Source: Hybos culiciformis
Taxonomy: Eukaryota > Arthropoda > Insecta > Diptera > Hybotidae
Assembly: GCA_964007475.1 (NCBI GenBank)
Contig: OZ023274.1
Span: 2,170,001 to 2,234,000, forward strand
DNA length: 64,000 nt
Direction: 5' to 3'
Shown here: piece after piece, positions 38,904 to 49,866 of the stretch
Numbering within the stretch: the first letter of the stretch is position 1
Layout of the letters: each line of letters starts with the position of its first letter
Notes under the pieces: generated by a model
The model's input: only the letters and a program-made list of their open reading frames with translations
Databases searched by the model: none
Told to the model about the DNA's origin: nothing
Program-made: the position numbers and the translations under genes

Positions 38904-40076
38904 TTTTATTAATGTTTAAAATCTGTTTTTAATTTTTTAATTAATTATTTTTTATTATTATTTATTAACAATTTATTAACAAAATCTCTGCTTTGTTTTA
39001 GTGCTTTATTTATTTTTGCTTGTTTACCATTACTGCAAGCCGCAAGCATATTTACCTTTATTTAATTTTAAAAAATTCAAACCTAGAGATATACTTAACG
39101 TAACTAATGCGCACAAACGGCGCTATCTGTATGAAATTTCTTAATAGGCTATTTGCACTTAAATTTAAAGGTTATAGGTATAAGGTCGCCTTTTTTAAAT
39201 CCGTACACACACACTTGTATTTTTTTGTTTACCTTTTAATTTTGAAAAAATTGTTTTTCTTTTTTTTTTTAATTATAAATTTGAATTTTTTTGCGAAAAT
39301 ATTTTTAAGTGCGAAAACAAGATATAAGGTACTAGGTATAAGGTAGAAATTTAAGTTACCCAGGACCCAAGGATAATTTAATAAATGATTGAAAACTCCC
39401 GTACTGCAGCCCTTGAAAATATCTTACTCTCATTGTATTCAAAAGAACTACACACATCCCCAACAAAATAATTTAGTAATAAACATTATATTGTTATTTT
39501 ATTAAATGTCAAAACGTATATAAATAAAAACGTTAACGTCGCGGTTGCCCACTTCCGTACATTTTTATATTTAATATCGCACCATCGCTTCGAATTTCAA
39601 CTGCCAGCGAGCTGGAGCTGAATAAGATTGCCTATCCTCACTTAACTTTGATTTGAACGAAATAAAAATATTAAAAAAAAAAAAAAAAAAAGTAAAAAAA
39701 TAAAAAAAAAGAATTAAATTAAATTAGTAAATATTGATTAATAATAAAAATAAATAATTTTTTTCTAAACGACGAGAGGAATAGAGGAGTAAAAGAGGTA
39801 ATCGAAAATTACGAATTTTAACAACTAATAGTGAAGAACATTAGGATTAGGACGAGGACCGAAGAACAATTGGATTGTCCTTGACCTACTTATTTACTAA
39901 TAGGCTACACACATCTTCTCTTCCTGCAGCAATTCGTTAATAATTTCCAAATTAATTCAAAATAAAAATAATATTGTAAAAAAAAAAAGTTAAAGCGAGA
40001 ATAGTAAAATCGTGTTTTAATTGATGACACTGTCAAATGTAGGTATAAAAAATAAAAAAAAATATTGAAAACAAAA
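38904..40076. promoter_or_regulatory. Divergent intergenic region between SNRNP40 and the eIF2-alpha kinase
   Basis: Start codons point apart over 1.17 kb. The region near 39540-39640 is the least AT-rich part and may hold promoters. An open frame at 39107-39346 is Phe/Leu-rich and looks accidental. Confidence 0.35.
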
Positions 40077-42342
40077 ATGAGCTGGGATAATTTGAAGACA
40101 ATTGCAAAATTCGATGGTAAGTGTAGATAAATTTTGAAATTAATTTAATATATATATACCTAGTTTTAAATTAATTAAGACCAGATTCTCTCCACCGCAA
40201 AGAATTCTCTCAACCGCAAACAACAAAATGTTTTCATTTATTTGGCATTGGAGAATAGGAATTTTTTATTTCAATGATATTATAAAATTTACCTAAGTTA
40301 TTTACCAACCAACCAACCATATCTTTTTTAATTTTTATGATTTGTTGTCTTGTCGTTTTCTTTTCCACGATTATCCTAGTACTTTAATATTATATATTTT
40401 TTTTTTTATAGATGTTTTCAAGAAGTCATCAATCATCGACGAAAGAAATGATTTAGCAACTAATCAATGTAATGCAACATCACCACATCAATCTGGAAAA
40501 TTTATAATTCCGACCAGCAGCGAGCCCAATTTGAATGAATTCAATACAATTAAACCAAACACATCGACCAGTTTGCTTATACAGAGTGTTATACAACTTT
40601 GTTGTCTATTGCTTGAAGAAGATTCAGAACAATCAAAAGAATCATATCGACAAATATGTGAACAACTTAGCTCTTTAAATTTAATAGATGATTCTTATTT
40701 GCTGAGTGAATTCGATGAAACCCGGGGCATATATCAAATGCAAATTTATAAAATAATTTGTGCATCAAGAGGACAAGATCATCCAATTCACTTGCCAAAC
40801 AATTGTCAAGCTGAAAAGCAATCCAAAAATGTTGAAACCTGTTGGTCTAGGTATCGCAGAGAGTTCGATGAAATTGAGTTTATTGCTAGCGGTGGATTTG
40901 GTAAAGTTTATAAGGCTCGACATAAATTAGATTGTATTGAATATGCTGTTAAGCAAATAAAAATAAACTCAACTACTATTAAATTATGCCATTTAGCTGA
41001 AGTTAAAACTATTGCTAGCTTGAATCATCCAAATATTGTTCAATATAAAGCGGCATGGTTAGAACCATATTTACCATCAAATAAGCAGCAACTTAATTCA
41101 ACCAAAAATTCTTCCTTAGTATCAACAAGTTCCTGGGAAATGGAGTCTGTAGAAGAAAGTGAAAATATGAAAACACAAACATCTGAAAACTATGATGATA
41201 TTAATGATATCGACAACGAATCATCAGACTTTATACAATTTGAACACTCGAATTCAAGTAATTCTATTCAAATAGAGAAATATAGTTCTAATAATGAAAA
41301 AAAAAGTTATGAAAATATTATTTGTAAATACTCAAGTGAACATGTTATAACCAATCATCGTAAATCGGCTTTATTATTTATTCAAATGTCACTGTGTCAA
41401 TTGACTTTAAGTAAATGGCTAACAGAGCGTAATGCATATGACTCACTTGATAATTTTTATTTAGATTATTTTGGTGCGAAGAATAAAAATGCACACTTAG
41501 ACGTTGTTCATAATATTTTTACTCAAATTTTGACAGGCCTAGATTTCATTCATTCACGGAATATTATTCATCATGACATTAAACCATCGAACATATTTTT
41601 GAGCTTGGAAAAAAATGGTAAATTTTGCGTACAGTTAGGAGATTTTGGTTTAGCATGTCCTCTTCAAGACCATCATAGTGGATTTGCATTGGGAACACCT
41701 CAATATGCTGCCCCAGAACAGTTAAAAGGAGAATGTGACCCAAAAAGTGATATTTATAGTTTGGGCATAGTTTTATTGGAAATGTTACTTTGTTTTAAAA
41801 CTGATATGGAACGCATTAAAACAATAGAAAATGCACGAAAAGGTTATTTTCCTTTAGAGCTGAGCAAAAAATCAATAAAATTGTTGAAAAGGTAAACATT
41901 TCAAATTTTGTACTAAAATTTCAATAAGTTATTCGGAATTGTAGTCAATTTCATTCCAATTGAAACTTCTTCAAATATTGTTAAAATTATAATAATATGT
42001 ATTTGAAATTTTTTCAGCTTATTGGGAAATGTTGAAGAACGTCCATCTACCGCAGAAATCTTAGAAGTGGTGCGTTCCATAAACTTAGAACAAGAACTTC
42101 GAAAATTAAAAATATCAAATTCTCAGGATGATCAACTGAATGAAATAAAAAATGAGAACAAATTACTTAAAGGTCGTGAAGAACGAAATTTGATGGAAAT
42201 CAATCGTCTCCTAATACAATTGGAATGTAAACAAAATGAAATAGATAAAATGAAAAAAGATATGAATCTTAAAGATAAGGAAATTCTGGAATTAAAGAAA
42301 TCATTATATCGTTGCAACTTTAAAGACAAGAAATCAATTTAA
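40077..42342 (+). CDS. EIF2AK1: HRI-like eIF2-alpha kinase
   Basis: Three exons (40077-40116, 40412-41891, 42018-42342) encode about 614 residues, near human HRI (about 630). Such kinases phosphorylate Ser51 of eIF2-alpha and lower translation under stress. Residues 1-165 form an N-terminal regulatory region. The Gly-rich loop ASGGFGKVYKA is at about 172-182 and the ATP-binding Lys is K194. A long acidic Ser/Asn-rich insert (about 235-340) divides the N-lobe, as in the eIF2-alpha kinase family. IHHDIKPSN with D402, DFGLA from D424 and APEQL with E449 follow. The end (about 545-610) is a Lys/Glu/Leu coiled coil, as in HRI. There is no signal peptide or membrane segment, which argues against PERK, and no RWD or HisRS-like domain, which argues against GCN2. 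The catalytic HRD is HHD here. Confidence 0.88.
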
Positions 42343-43265
42343 ATCATCCTTTCCTAATCCAATTAATATCATTATGTTTTATAGTGTTAGAAAAATAGGA
42401 CTTTTCCATTATCTGAGAATATTTACATTAAATTCATGTCTCTAGTTAAGTATATAATAACTAGACATTTTTAATTCGATTAAAAATAATGGAATTTTTT
42501 GATGCTCAATGTGATAGCAATTATTAAATCATCGATCGGTTCGAAATAGAAAAACTTAAATTTTGTTGTATTCAAAACATGTGTACCTAATATTTAAACT
42601 GCGCCAATTTGTATTAAATGTTATAAGCAATTTAAATACAATTTTTTTGTAAAAACTTATTCAATTTTCGAAAACTTTAAAATTTCAGAAAACTTCTTTG
42701 TGTGTATTCTATTTATTTCGTTTAATATGAATAAATGAGAATAATGCCTTGTTCAGACAACGACTTAATCATGATTTCGTAATCATGATTTGCGTAGATA
42801 ATCAAACTTTGAAAACGTGTGTGAACGCGATTATGAACGAAAACAAAAAAAGTAAACAACATGAAAGCAAACAAAATAAAAACATAAATATTATTTGCTA
42901 CTCAAATTTTTTTTTGTTTTGTAAATAAAGAAAATATGTCAAAAATAAAAGTCAAAAATAACTAGGAATGAGTGGAAATGGGTAACATGGATGGTAAAAA
43001 ACTATAAACTCATCCCTGAAATTTTTCATGATTTTCGATAATCATGATTTCCGATGACACTTTTTTTGTATGAGCAAATCATGGAAAAAAGAATGATAAT
43101 CACAAAAAGTAAGATTATCATGATCAGAGTTCATTGTCTGAACAAGGCATAAAATAATTCATAATATTATGTTCAAATTATTTTGTATTTAAATTATTTT
43201 GATTTTTTGTTTTTTTTGTACAAATCTATATAGTCATTTAAGTTACATTATATTAATATTAATAA
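42343..43265. other. Convergent intergenic region between the kinase gene and ZNF-F
   Basis: Mostly occupied by the 405-bp inverted-repeat element at 42745-43149. The rest is AT-rich 3' flank. Confidence 0.5.
42745..43149. mobile_element. 405-bp Harbinger-like MITE
   Basis: The ends are TGCCTTGTTCAGACAA and its inverse, and TAA lies directly outside both ends (42742-42744 and 43150-43152). A 3-bp TAA target duplication is typical of PIF/Harbinger elements. Subterminal AATCATGATT palindromes occur on both sides. There is no coding sequence, so it would depend on a transposase elsewhere. Confidence 0.88.
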
Positions 43266-46200
43266 CTAATTCATGGAAAATTGGCCTACATTTTCAATGT
43301 CACTAACATCACTTTTGATATTATCACTGACATTATTAATGATTAAATTGGCGGAAGTATCATTTTGTGTATTACTGGACTCCAATATCATTTTTGAAGG
43401 TCTTCCAATCTTAGCCCGCTTTCCATCGATGGGAGTATAAACTATATTCGCAGCTACTGGAATTGTTTCGCCATGTTGGGTTTTAATGTGGTGATAAATT
43501 TTGCTATAACGTACGAACTCTTCTTCTAAGTAATTAAAAAAAGAGGGTTTTGTAAATGAAAACGATATTATGGATTAAAAATTTAAAAAAGGGCGTTTTG
43601 TTAGTTAAAAAGATATAACTTGAGAAACAAAACTGGCCATACAACATAAAACATAGGCAACACAAAAGAGTAGGTGATCTAATAGATTAGAAAAATATTC
43701 TACTTACGGCATAATTTACAACGATATTCCTTGGAATTTTGATGTGTTTTTGAATGTTGTAAAAATGGACGTTTATCTAAAGAGTAAAAAATTATGTTTT
43801 ATTAAAAAAAAATTTTTGAGAGGATAAGTGTACCTTTAAAACCAGCATTGCAAACATAACACATGTATTCTCTCTCATTAGAGTGTACTTTCATGTGACG
43901 GCGTAGTTCCGCTTTAAAAATAAATCGGCTATTGCAAATTTCACAGACCTGATTTCTAAAAAAAAATGTTGATTTTGAAATTAATAAAACAATAGAATTG
44001 AATTATCGAAATATATTCAACAACTTTTTTACCTCTCATTGATATGACGTTTTGTGTGTCTCCTTAAAGATGTTGTACAAGCAAAATTCTGTCCACATGT
44101 ATCGCATTGATAGGGTTTTTCACCTTTAATAGTAAAAAAAATTAAAATTACTTCAATATAATAGAGAAAGAAATAGGAAAAAATACTCAACCCTGAAGCA
44201 ATATCGAAATGGTTGGACTCAAAACATGGAAATTACATAACATAAAAAATTTACCTGTGTGAATTCGTTCATGAATTTGTTTATGTGCTTTTGTATGGAA
44301 CCTAGAATCTAAAAACGCAAATTTTTATTTACCACAACGATTGAATCATATCATCAATTCTTACCACAAAAATTACATGCGAAATTTCGTACTGTTGAAT
44401 GGATTATTTTGTGGTTTCTGGAATAATGAAATTATTTAGTTTAGTTTTTAATTTATTATCAATGAGAACTTAAGCATATTGTGTTCGTTACAGCATAAAT
44501 ATAATTAAAATTTATAAAAAGTTTAATGTATATATGTACAAGGTATTTTTGTTTCAATAATAACACATAATTTATTAGTGGCAGTTTATGAACAGTAAAT
44601 ATCCCATCAAGTAAAAGATTTATACAATAAAATTTTATCAAATGAATTTACCTTAAGTGAGATATTGATCTGAACTAAAAATATAAACAAATATCAGATT
44701 AAATATAGTATTTACAAAATGAGAAAAAAAGTGCAATATTTACCTCTTTACCGCATTCATCACATTTGTAGGGTTTTTCACCTTAAATTAAAAAAGAAAA
44801 AATAAACAATTACAACAGGACAAGCTTATTATTTTATATTATATATAATTTTATAGTCATTTTTATTTTATATTAATTGTTAAATTTTTGAAATCCTTGT
44901 TTTTCACTGAAAACAGAACTGTGTTCTGTAAGACATAAAACTTACTTACAGTTTGATTTGACGAAAATTTTGGAAAATTTTTTTTCGTTTTAATAAAGGT
45001 TTTCTTTGATTCGACAAATTAATTTTAAAATGGCAGAGTAATTACCTGTATGAATTCTTAAATGATCTCTGTAAGCATGTCCACTTTTTAAAGCTCGCCC
45101 GCAGCTTTCACAAATATGATATTTAATTGTGCCTTTGTGTTCGATATGTTCGTGTCTTCTTAAGTTTCCTTTTGTTGCGAAATGTCTAAAACAAAAATAT
45201 GGTTTTTCTATTTTCAAAGATTTAAAATCAATATTTCCAATCGGTCTGGATCTGGACATCGTTAAAATAAAACAAAAGTTGGTCTCAGATAAATTTGGTT
45301 TTTAAAGAACTAATCAATAAAAAAAATTGAGATAAATCAGAAATAACCCTTAAATATTTTAGTTTGAACATCGAAGTCATAAAAAAAAATTAATAAAATA
45401 ATAAAAAAAATTTACTTTTCACATTCATGACATTTATATCTGGTCACACCATTTTCTATAATTGTCCACCATGGTCTTGGAGTATTACTATGCTTCTTTT
45501 TTTGTACATTTATATCAATATCTGTATCAACTGTTTGTGCTTTAGACACAGATGTTTTCGATTTAGAATCTTTCTTGGTTGTTTTTCTAGTCCTCAAAGC
45601 TACTCCTTTCCTTTCCTTTTTATTATTTTTTTGTTCATTATTTGCATTTGTTAATTCTTTTTCTGGTTCTATTTTCTTTTCATCGATTGTTGTTGAATCA
45701 AATGATTTTTCTTTAGATTTTTTAAATGATTTAACTAATAACAATTCAGTGTCCTCATTTTCTTCTTCACCACATGAAATCTTATCGTCTCGATCTGAAT
45801 CATCATCGCCGCTGTCTCCAGACTCGATTTCGACTTTAAAAACTGAGCCCAAAAAATTATCTGATGATCGTAGTTTAGTTTTTTCTTCGATTTCCTCAAC
45901 AATTTTTGTTGTTTGTGTTATGGCGGGTTGTTGTGAAAAATTCAACGGTTGACGTGCTTTCCAATTTTGTAGCCAATTTTCATTTAAATAATGCTTGGTA
46001 AGTAAATGTTCTTCTAGAGAATTTGCCAAATTAAATTTCCATGGACCTAAAATTAAAAATTATTAAGGAATTATTATTTAATAATTCTAAATAAATTTTC
46101 GTACACAATGAACAATAATAAACAATTTCTCCATCATTAAAATAAATTTCTGCAGATTTTTCACCAAATTTTTTTACTATTGGATGCTGAGAACTGGAAT

Positions 46201-46285
46201 TTTGATCTCCTCCGACAGCATTTGAAAAATTTGAAATGAAATTATTTTCAAAAAAATCATTTTTCAAATGTTCAGTGTAGCTCAT
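43266..46285 (-). CDS. ZNF-F: C2H2 protein of the same family with extra introns and a 23-nt micro-exon
   Basis: Eleven exons on the minus strand: 46285-46105, 46046-45416, 45185-45046, 44781-44744, 44674-44652, 44417-44365, 44308-44255, 44123-44033, 43955-43834, 43776-43708 and 43525-43266. They join in frame to about 553 residues. The N-terminal module is KFGEKSAEIYFNDGEIVYYC and is split by an intron at its second Cys. Acidic and Lys-rich linkers follow, then eight C2H2 fingers. The tail is IVYTPIDG...KIGRPSKM. Finger 3, uncut in ZNF-C, is divided over three exons, the middle one only 23 nt (44652-44674). RPWWTIIENGVTRYKCHECEK-like wording before finger 1 is shared with ZNF-C, so C and F are close paralogues. 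It is a likely nuclear DNA-binding factor. Confidence 0.87.
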
Positions 46286-46767
46286 TTTTGTTTTTTTTTA
46301 AATAATGTTAAAGTTTTATTTAATTAATTCTAAATTAAAAAAAAATAATAATTTCATTATTCTTATAAATAAATTTTCTCAATAATAAATAAATATAATT
46401 CTATTTTATTTTTCTTATCTTTTTTTTCTAAATATATGTTCAATCAGAGAATGTCAACTATTATTGTGAGGTAAGAGAAGCACGGCAAATTTATTGAGCT
46501 GAAGCTGATAGTCGCGTCGAACTAAGGTGGCCGCTGATATTACTTTCGGCCAAAGCAATGTAAACACCTACTTAGCAATCTACCGATCAAAAAACAAATG
46601 TAGAATGTCGTAGAACGAAAGTATAAGAAATTAGTTTTATTTATTTCAACAATGTTTGATTACTATCTTATAGTTTACTACATCAAAATAAAAAAAATCT
46701 TTAAAAATGTCTGTAAATTTTTTTTTCGGATATTAAATTTTTTTCCTTGTTACTTCATTATTACATA

Positions 46768-47562
46768 GGAGCGTCTACAGTTACGGCAATCGTAACTCTT
46801 TTTTTTTTTTTTGAGAGTTACGGCAACCGTAATCCTGTTCAAAATTGACGGCGAACGTAACTCTTTTTTTTTTTAGAGTTACGGCAACCGTAATCCTGTA
46901 GAAAATTGTCTAAAGTTACGGCGGACGTAACTTTTTTTTTTTTTTAGTGATTACGGCAAAGTTTTTTTTGAGCATTATGACTTTTTTTTTAAAAAAAAAG
47001 TTGTTATGCTGAATGGGGGACGGCCGCCGCCTCCCCCAAACCCCCTAGGGCTTCTTTTTTTTTTTTTATTTTGCTTCGGCGTTTCGCGCTTTTAATTTTT
47101 TTTTTTGTATTTTTGTATAACTATGTAAGGTTTAACTCTTCTTCTTGCATTTTTTGTATGACGATGTAAGGTTTTTACTTGTCAATAACTTTCACATGTA
47201 CACATAATTTATATTTTCTATTTTGTACACGTTTATAATTTTAATACTGTAGCCGAGAGGTAGAGTGGTAGAATGAATTGCTAAAGAACGAGGTTCGAAT
47301 CCCGAAGAAAGGGTTAAGACAGGAAGAAAAGAAAAAAAGAAAAAAAGAAAAAAAAGAAAAAAAATTAAATAAATTTTTTTTTTTTTTCGACAAAAAAAAA
47401 TTGCCGTAACTTTAAGCATTACCTAAAAGTTACGGTTGCCGTAACTTTAAATAAAAAAATAAGTTACGTTAAACGTAACTGTTAAAAAAAAAATAAGTTA
47501 CGTTAACCGTAACTGTTAAAAAAAAAAAATAAGTTACGGTTGCCGTAACTGTAGCCACTCCC
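46768..47562. mobile_element. 795-bp repeat-rich fold-back element with 10-bp target duplication
   Basis: TTATTACATA stands at 46758-46767 and again at 47563-47572. The ends begin GGAGCGTCTACAGTTACGG and, inverted, GGGAGTGGCTACAGTTACGG. Both flanks of the element carry short arrays of AGTTACGG-CAACCGTAACT palindromes separated by T-runs on the left and A-runs on the right. The middle is unrelated and GC-richer near 47010-47050. A 9-11 bp duplication with ends starting GGG would suit a Mutator-like element, but this is inference. No transposase is encoded. Confidence 0.85.
47247..47320 (+). other. tRNA-like polymerase III box sequence inside the fold-back element
   Basis: GTAGCCGAGAGGTAGAGTGG resembles a tRNA A-box region, and GGTTCGAATCC, about 40 bases later, is a perfect B-box. 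The stem pairing of a real tRNA is poor. It looks like a decayed tRNA or a tRNA-derived SINE head, followed by a purine-rich tract. Confidence 0.4.
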
Positions 47563-47923
47563 TTATTACATATAAATTGATTATTATTTGCGCAAACTAT
47601 TTGTTATATTTAAATATCGGTTAAGTCGATTAAAAAACCTCTTCAGCTAAGGCTGAGCTGAGAGGATAATGAACCAATGAACAAAAAAAAACATAAACAT
47701 TATGCGAGTTTTCATAACTCGGCCAAACAATGACAATGAATGACTTTTTGTTTCTGATTATGAATGATTAGATTAGACATTATGGACATTACAGAAGACA
47801 GCTGCTGCAGAAAAGGAGTGTAATTTTATTTTAAACAAAAAAAAAAAATCAAAATTTTCAAAAATTCCCACAAAGAAAATTTAGTGCGTATAAATAATAT
47901 AATAAAAATTTTTTTTTTAAATA

Positions 47924-48896
47924 ATGTTGATTAAAAAAATTTTATTTGTTATTAATTTAATTTATTTATCAAATTTAATTAATTGTGATCCAGTTTGTTC
48001 AATAAAAGCAATTTGCAATTGCAAACAAGGTTCAAATTTAAACTTAGATCCTAAAGGCGGAGAATGCTTCCAGAATTTAACCAATACGACTACAACAATA
48101 AATATAACCGAATTAAAAGATAATTATCAGTTAACTTGCACATATTTTGGTAATTTTATTAAAATTGTTTGTATGAGTTTTTCTATCTAGCTTTCAAATA
48201 TTGCGCCAAAACAAGTAGGTAGGTGTAACAAAGTGAGTGGTGTCCAATTTACAGTTTTTATACGTGATAGTTACCTAGTATGGATGTGGTGACGAAAGGA
48301 ACTAAACATTTTCCTCTTCTGCTTCCTTGACATGACAAATATGTAGGCTGGTATCTAACTAAACGAAAGCAAAATAAGATTTTCTAATTGCCGTATTATA
48401 TAATTTTTCCAGTTTTAGTAATTGCCATTTTAACATTAAGTTCAAATTTGAATTTGTTATCGTTTTATTAATAAACTTTTTTTTTTTTTAGGTGCAACCT
48501 CTGATGCATTATTTCCTGCTTATGATGATAAAACTTCTATAAAATTGATTTTAGAATATCCTTGCCCTGTCGTAGAAAATCATTATAGTACTGGCTCAAT
48601 ACTTTTGATAATATTTTTTACATTTTTTTTTACTTATTTTGGTAAGTAGTCATTACCTACACAAAAAGAAAAAATTTGGAATTTAATTTGAACAATTTTT
48701 GTTTTTAGCATTAGGTGTTAGTGTTAACTATTTCTTAGCTGGAGCAAGAGGAATTGAATTGATTCCAAATTTGGGTTTTTGGAAGGATTTGCCTGCATTA
48801 ATTTTAGACGGGGTGAAATTTATTCAAAATGGTTGTCGTCCTACTGGTGGAACATCTAGAATCGGATCCGAACAAGAAGGTTATGATGCAATTTAA
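47924..48896 (+). CDS. Small mannose-6-phosphate-receptor-like type I membrane protein
   Basis: Three exons (47924-48149, 48492-48641, 48709-48896) give about 187 residues. Residues 1-20 are a hydrophobic signal peptide (MLIKKILFVINLIYL). The lumenal part (about 21-107) has Cys residues in PVCSIKAICNC, GECF, LTC and YPCP, and N-glycosylation sites NLTN and NITE. A single membrane helix covers about 108-134. The cytosolic tail GARGIELIPNLGFWKDLP...LDGVKF resembles the tail start of the cation-dependent mannose-6-phosphate receptor. It ends GYDAI, and GYDAI is a possible sorting signal. The lumenal part is much shorter than a full receptor domain. The protein probably cycles between Golgi and endosomes, and ligand binding is unproven. 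A fourth, missed exon cannot be excluded. Confidence 0.7.
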
Positions 48897-49866
48897 ATTA
48901 TTATCATAAACAAACGAACAAAAAGAAATTCATAAAAATTGTGTTTGAAAAATTTCTTATATAAAAATTTATTTTATTTTCATTTATATCATCTTAACCA
49001 TATACTTTCTTATGTATTCATGTGATTTCTATCAATTTATTCAGTATTTGGAAAAAAATTTTCAAATATTAATTTCAATGTCTAATGAATTTAGTAAATA
49101 AATTTTGTTTTTGTAAAATTTTAAATTGATTATTAACAAACGTTGCAAATGGTTAAAAAAAAACCTTTCATAATAAAAGTTATTCAAGAAAAAATATTGG
49201 ATAAGTTTTGGAGTCGAATTTCTTCAGTATTCTACTGTTTTTAAGAACCTGGGCTGAGTACGCAGTTCCTTTATATATGATTCGTTTGTAGAAGGAAGAA
49301 AAGCTTTACGCATAAAGATCTCAACACAAAAGTAACCAAGAATGCATTCTTCCCTCTTCACCATCAGATTGACTTAAACAATTTTTATATGCAAAGTTCA
49401 AAACTTGCTCTTAATTCGAGTTAGGTAAAAAAAAACATGTTGATTATCAAAGATAGGGTCAAGAACTTGCAGGTTGAAAGCTTTTTTTTTGCGCAGTTAT
49501 CACATGATTTAATGAAACCACCCAAAATTGGTAGCTAATATTACTTGGAGAAAACGCAACGTGAAAATATAGGACTACTCCAATAAAATATACCTACCAT
49601 ATAATAAATTTTTCTAATTTAAAAGTGGATAAATATTTTGGAACATTTTTTTAAATATGCTTTACAAAATAGCGTTCTTGAGTCTTCATCTTTTAAAATT
49701 TCTTTTGTAATAAAAACTTCAAAAGTTAAGTTTATTTACCTCTTGTAAATAAAACTTTAATTCGTATTCATATCAGTAATTAACAATAATTAAAGTTTTT
49801 GTTTTAAATTTTGGAAGAATATGTGTAAGTCTTAAATAATTTTTATGATACATATATCTTTTTTTT
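48897..49866. other. Convergent intergenic region between the receptor-like gene and ZNF-G
   Basis: AT-rich 3' flanks. No gene or clear repeat is recognised. Confidence 0.4.

Larger units (their letters stand above)
46286..47923. other. Intergenic region between ZNF-F and the receptor-like gene
   Basis: Divergent region that contains the 795-bp repeat-rich element (46768-47562). The ZNF-F side has a less AT-rich patch at 46460-46560 that may be its promoter. An open frame at 47192-47419 is low-complexity and not credible. Confidence 0.45.

Noticed and set aside
39107..39346. 79-residue open frame upstream of the kinase gene
   Set aside because: Low-complexity Phe/Leu/Lys composition from poly-T runs, and no domain or paralogue is seen.
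45427..45952. Plus-strand open frames over ZNF-F exon 2
   Set aside because: They are Phe/Ser-rich shadows of the acidic and Lys-rich linker of ZNF-F.
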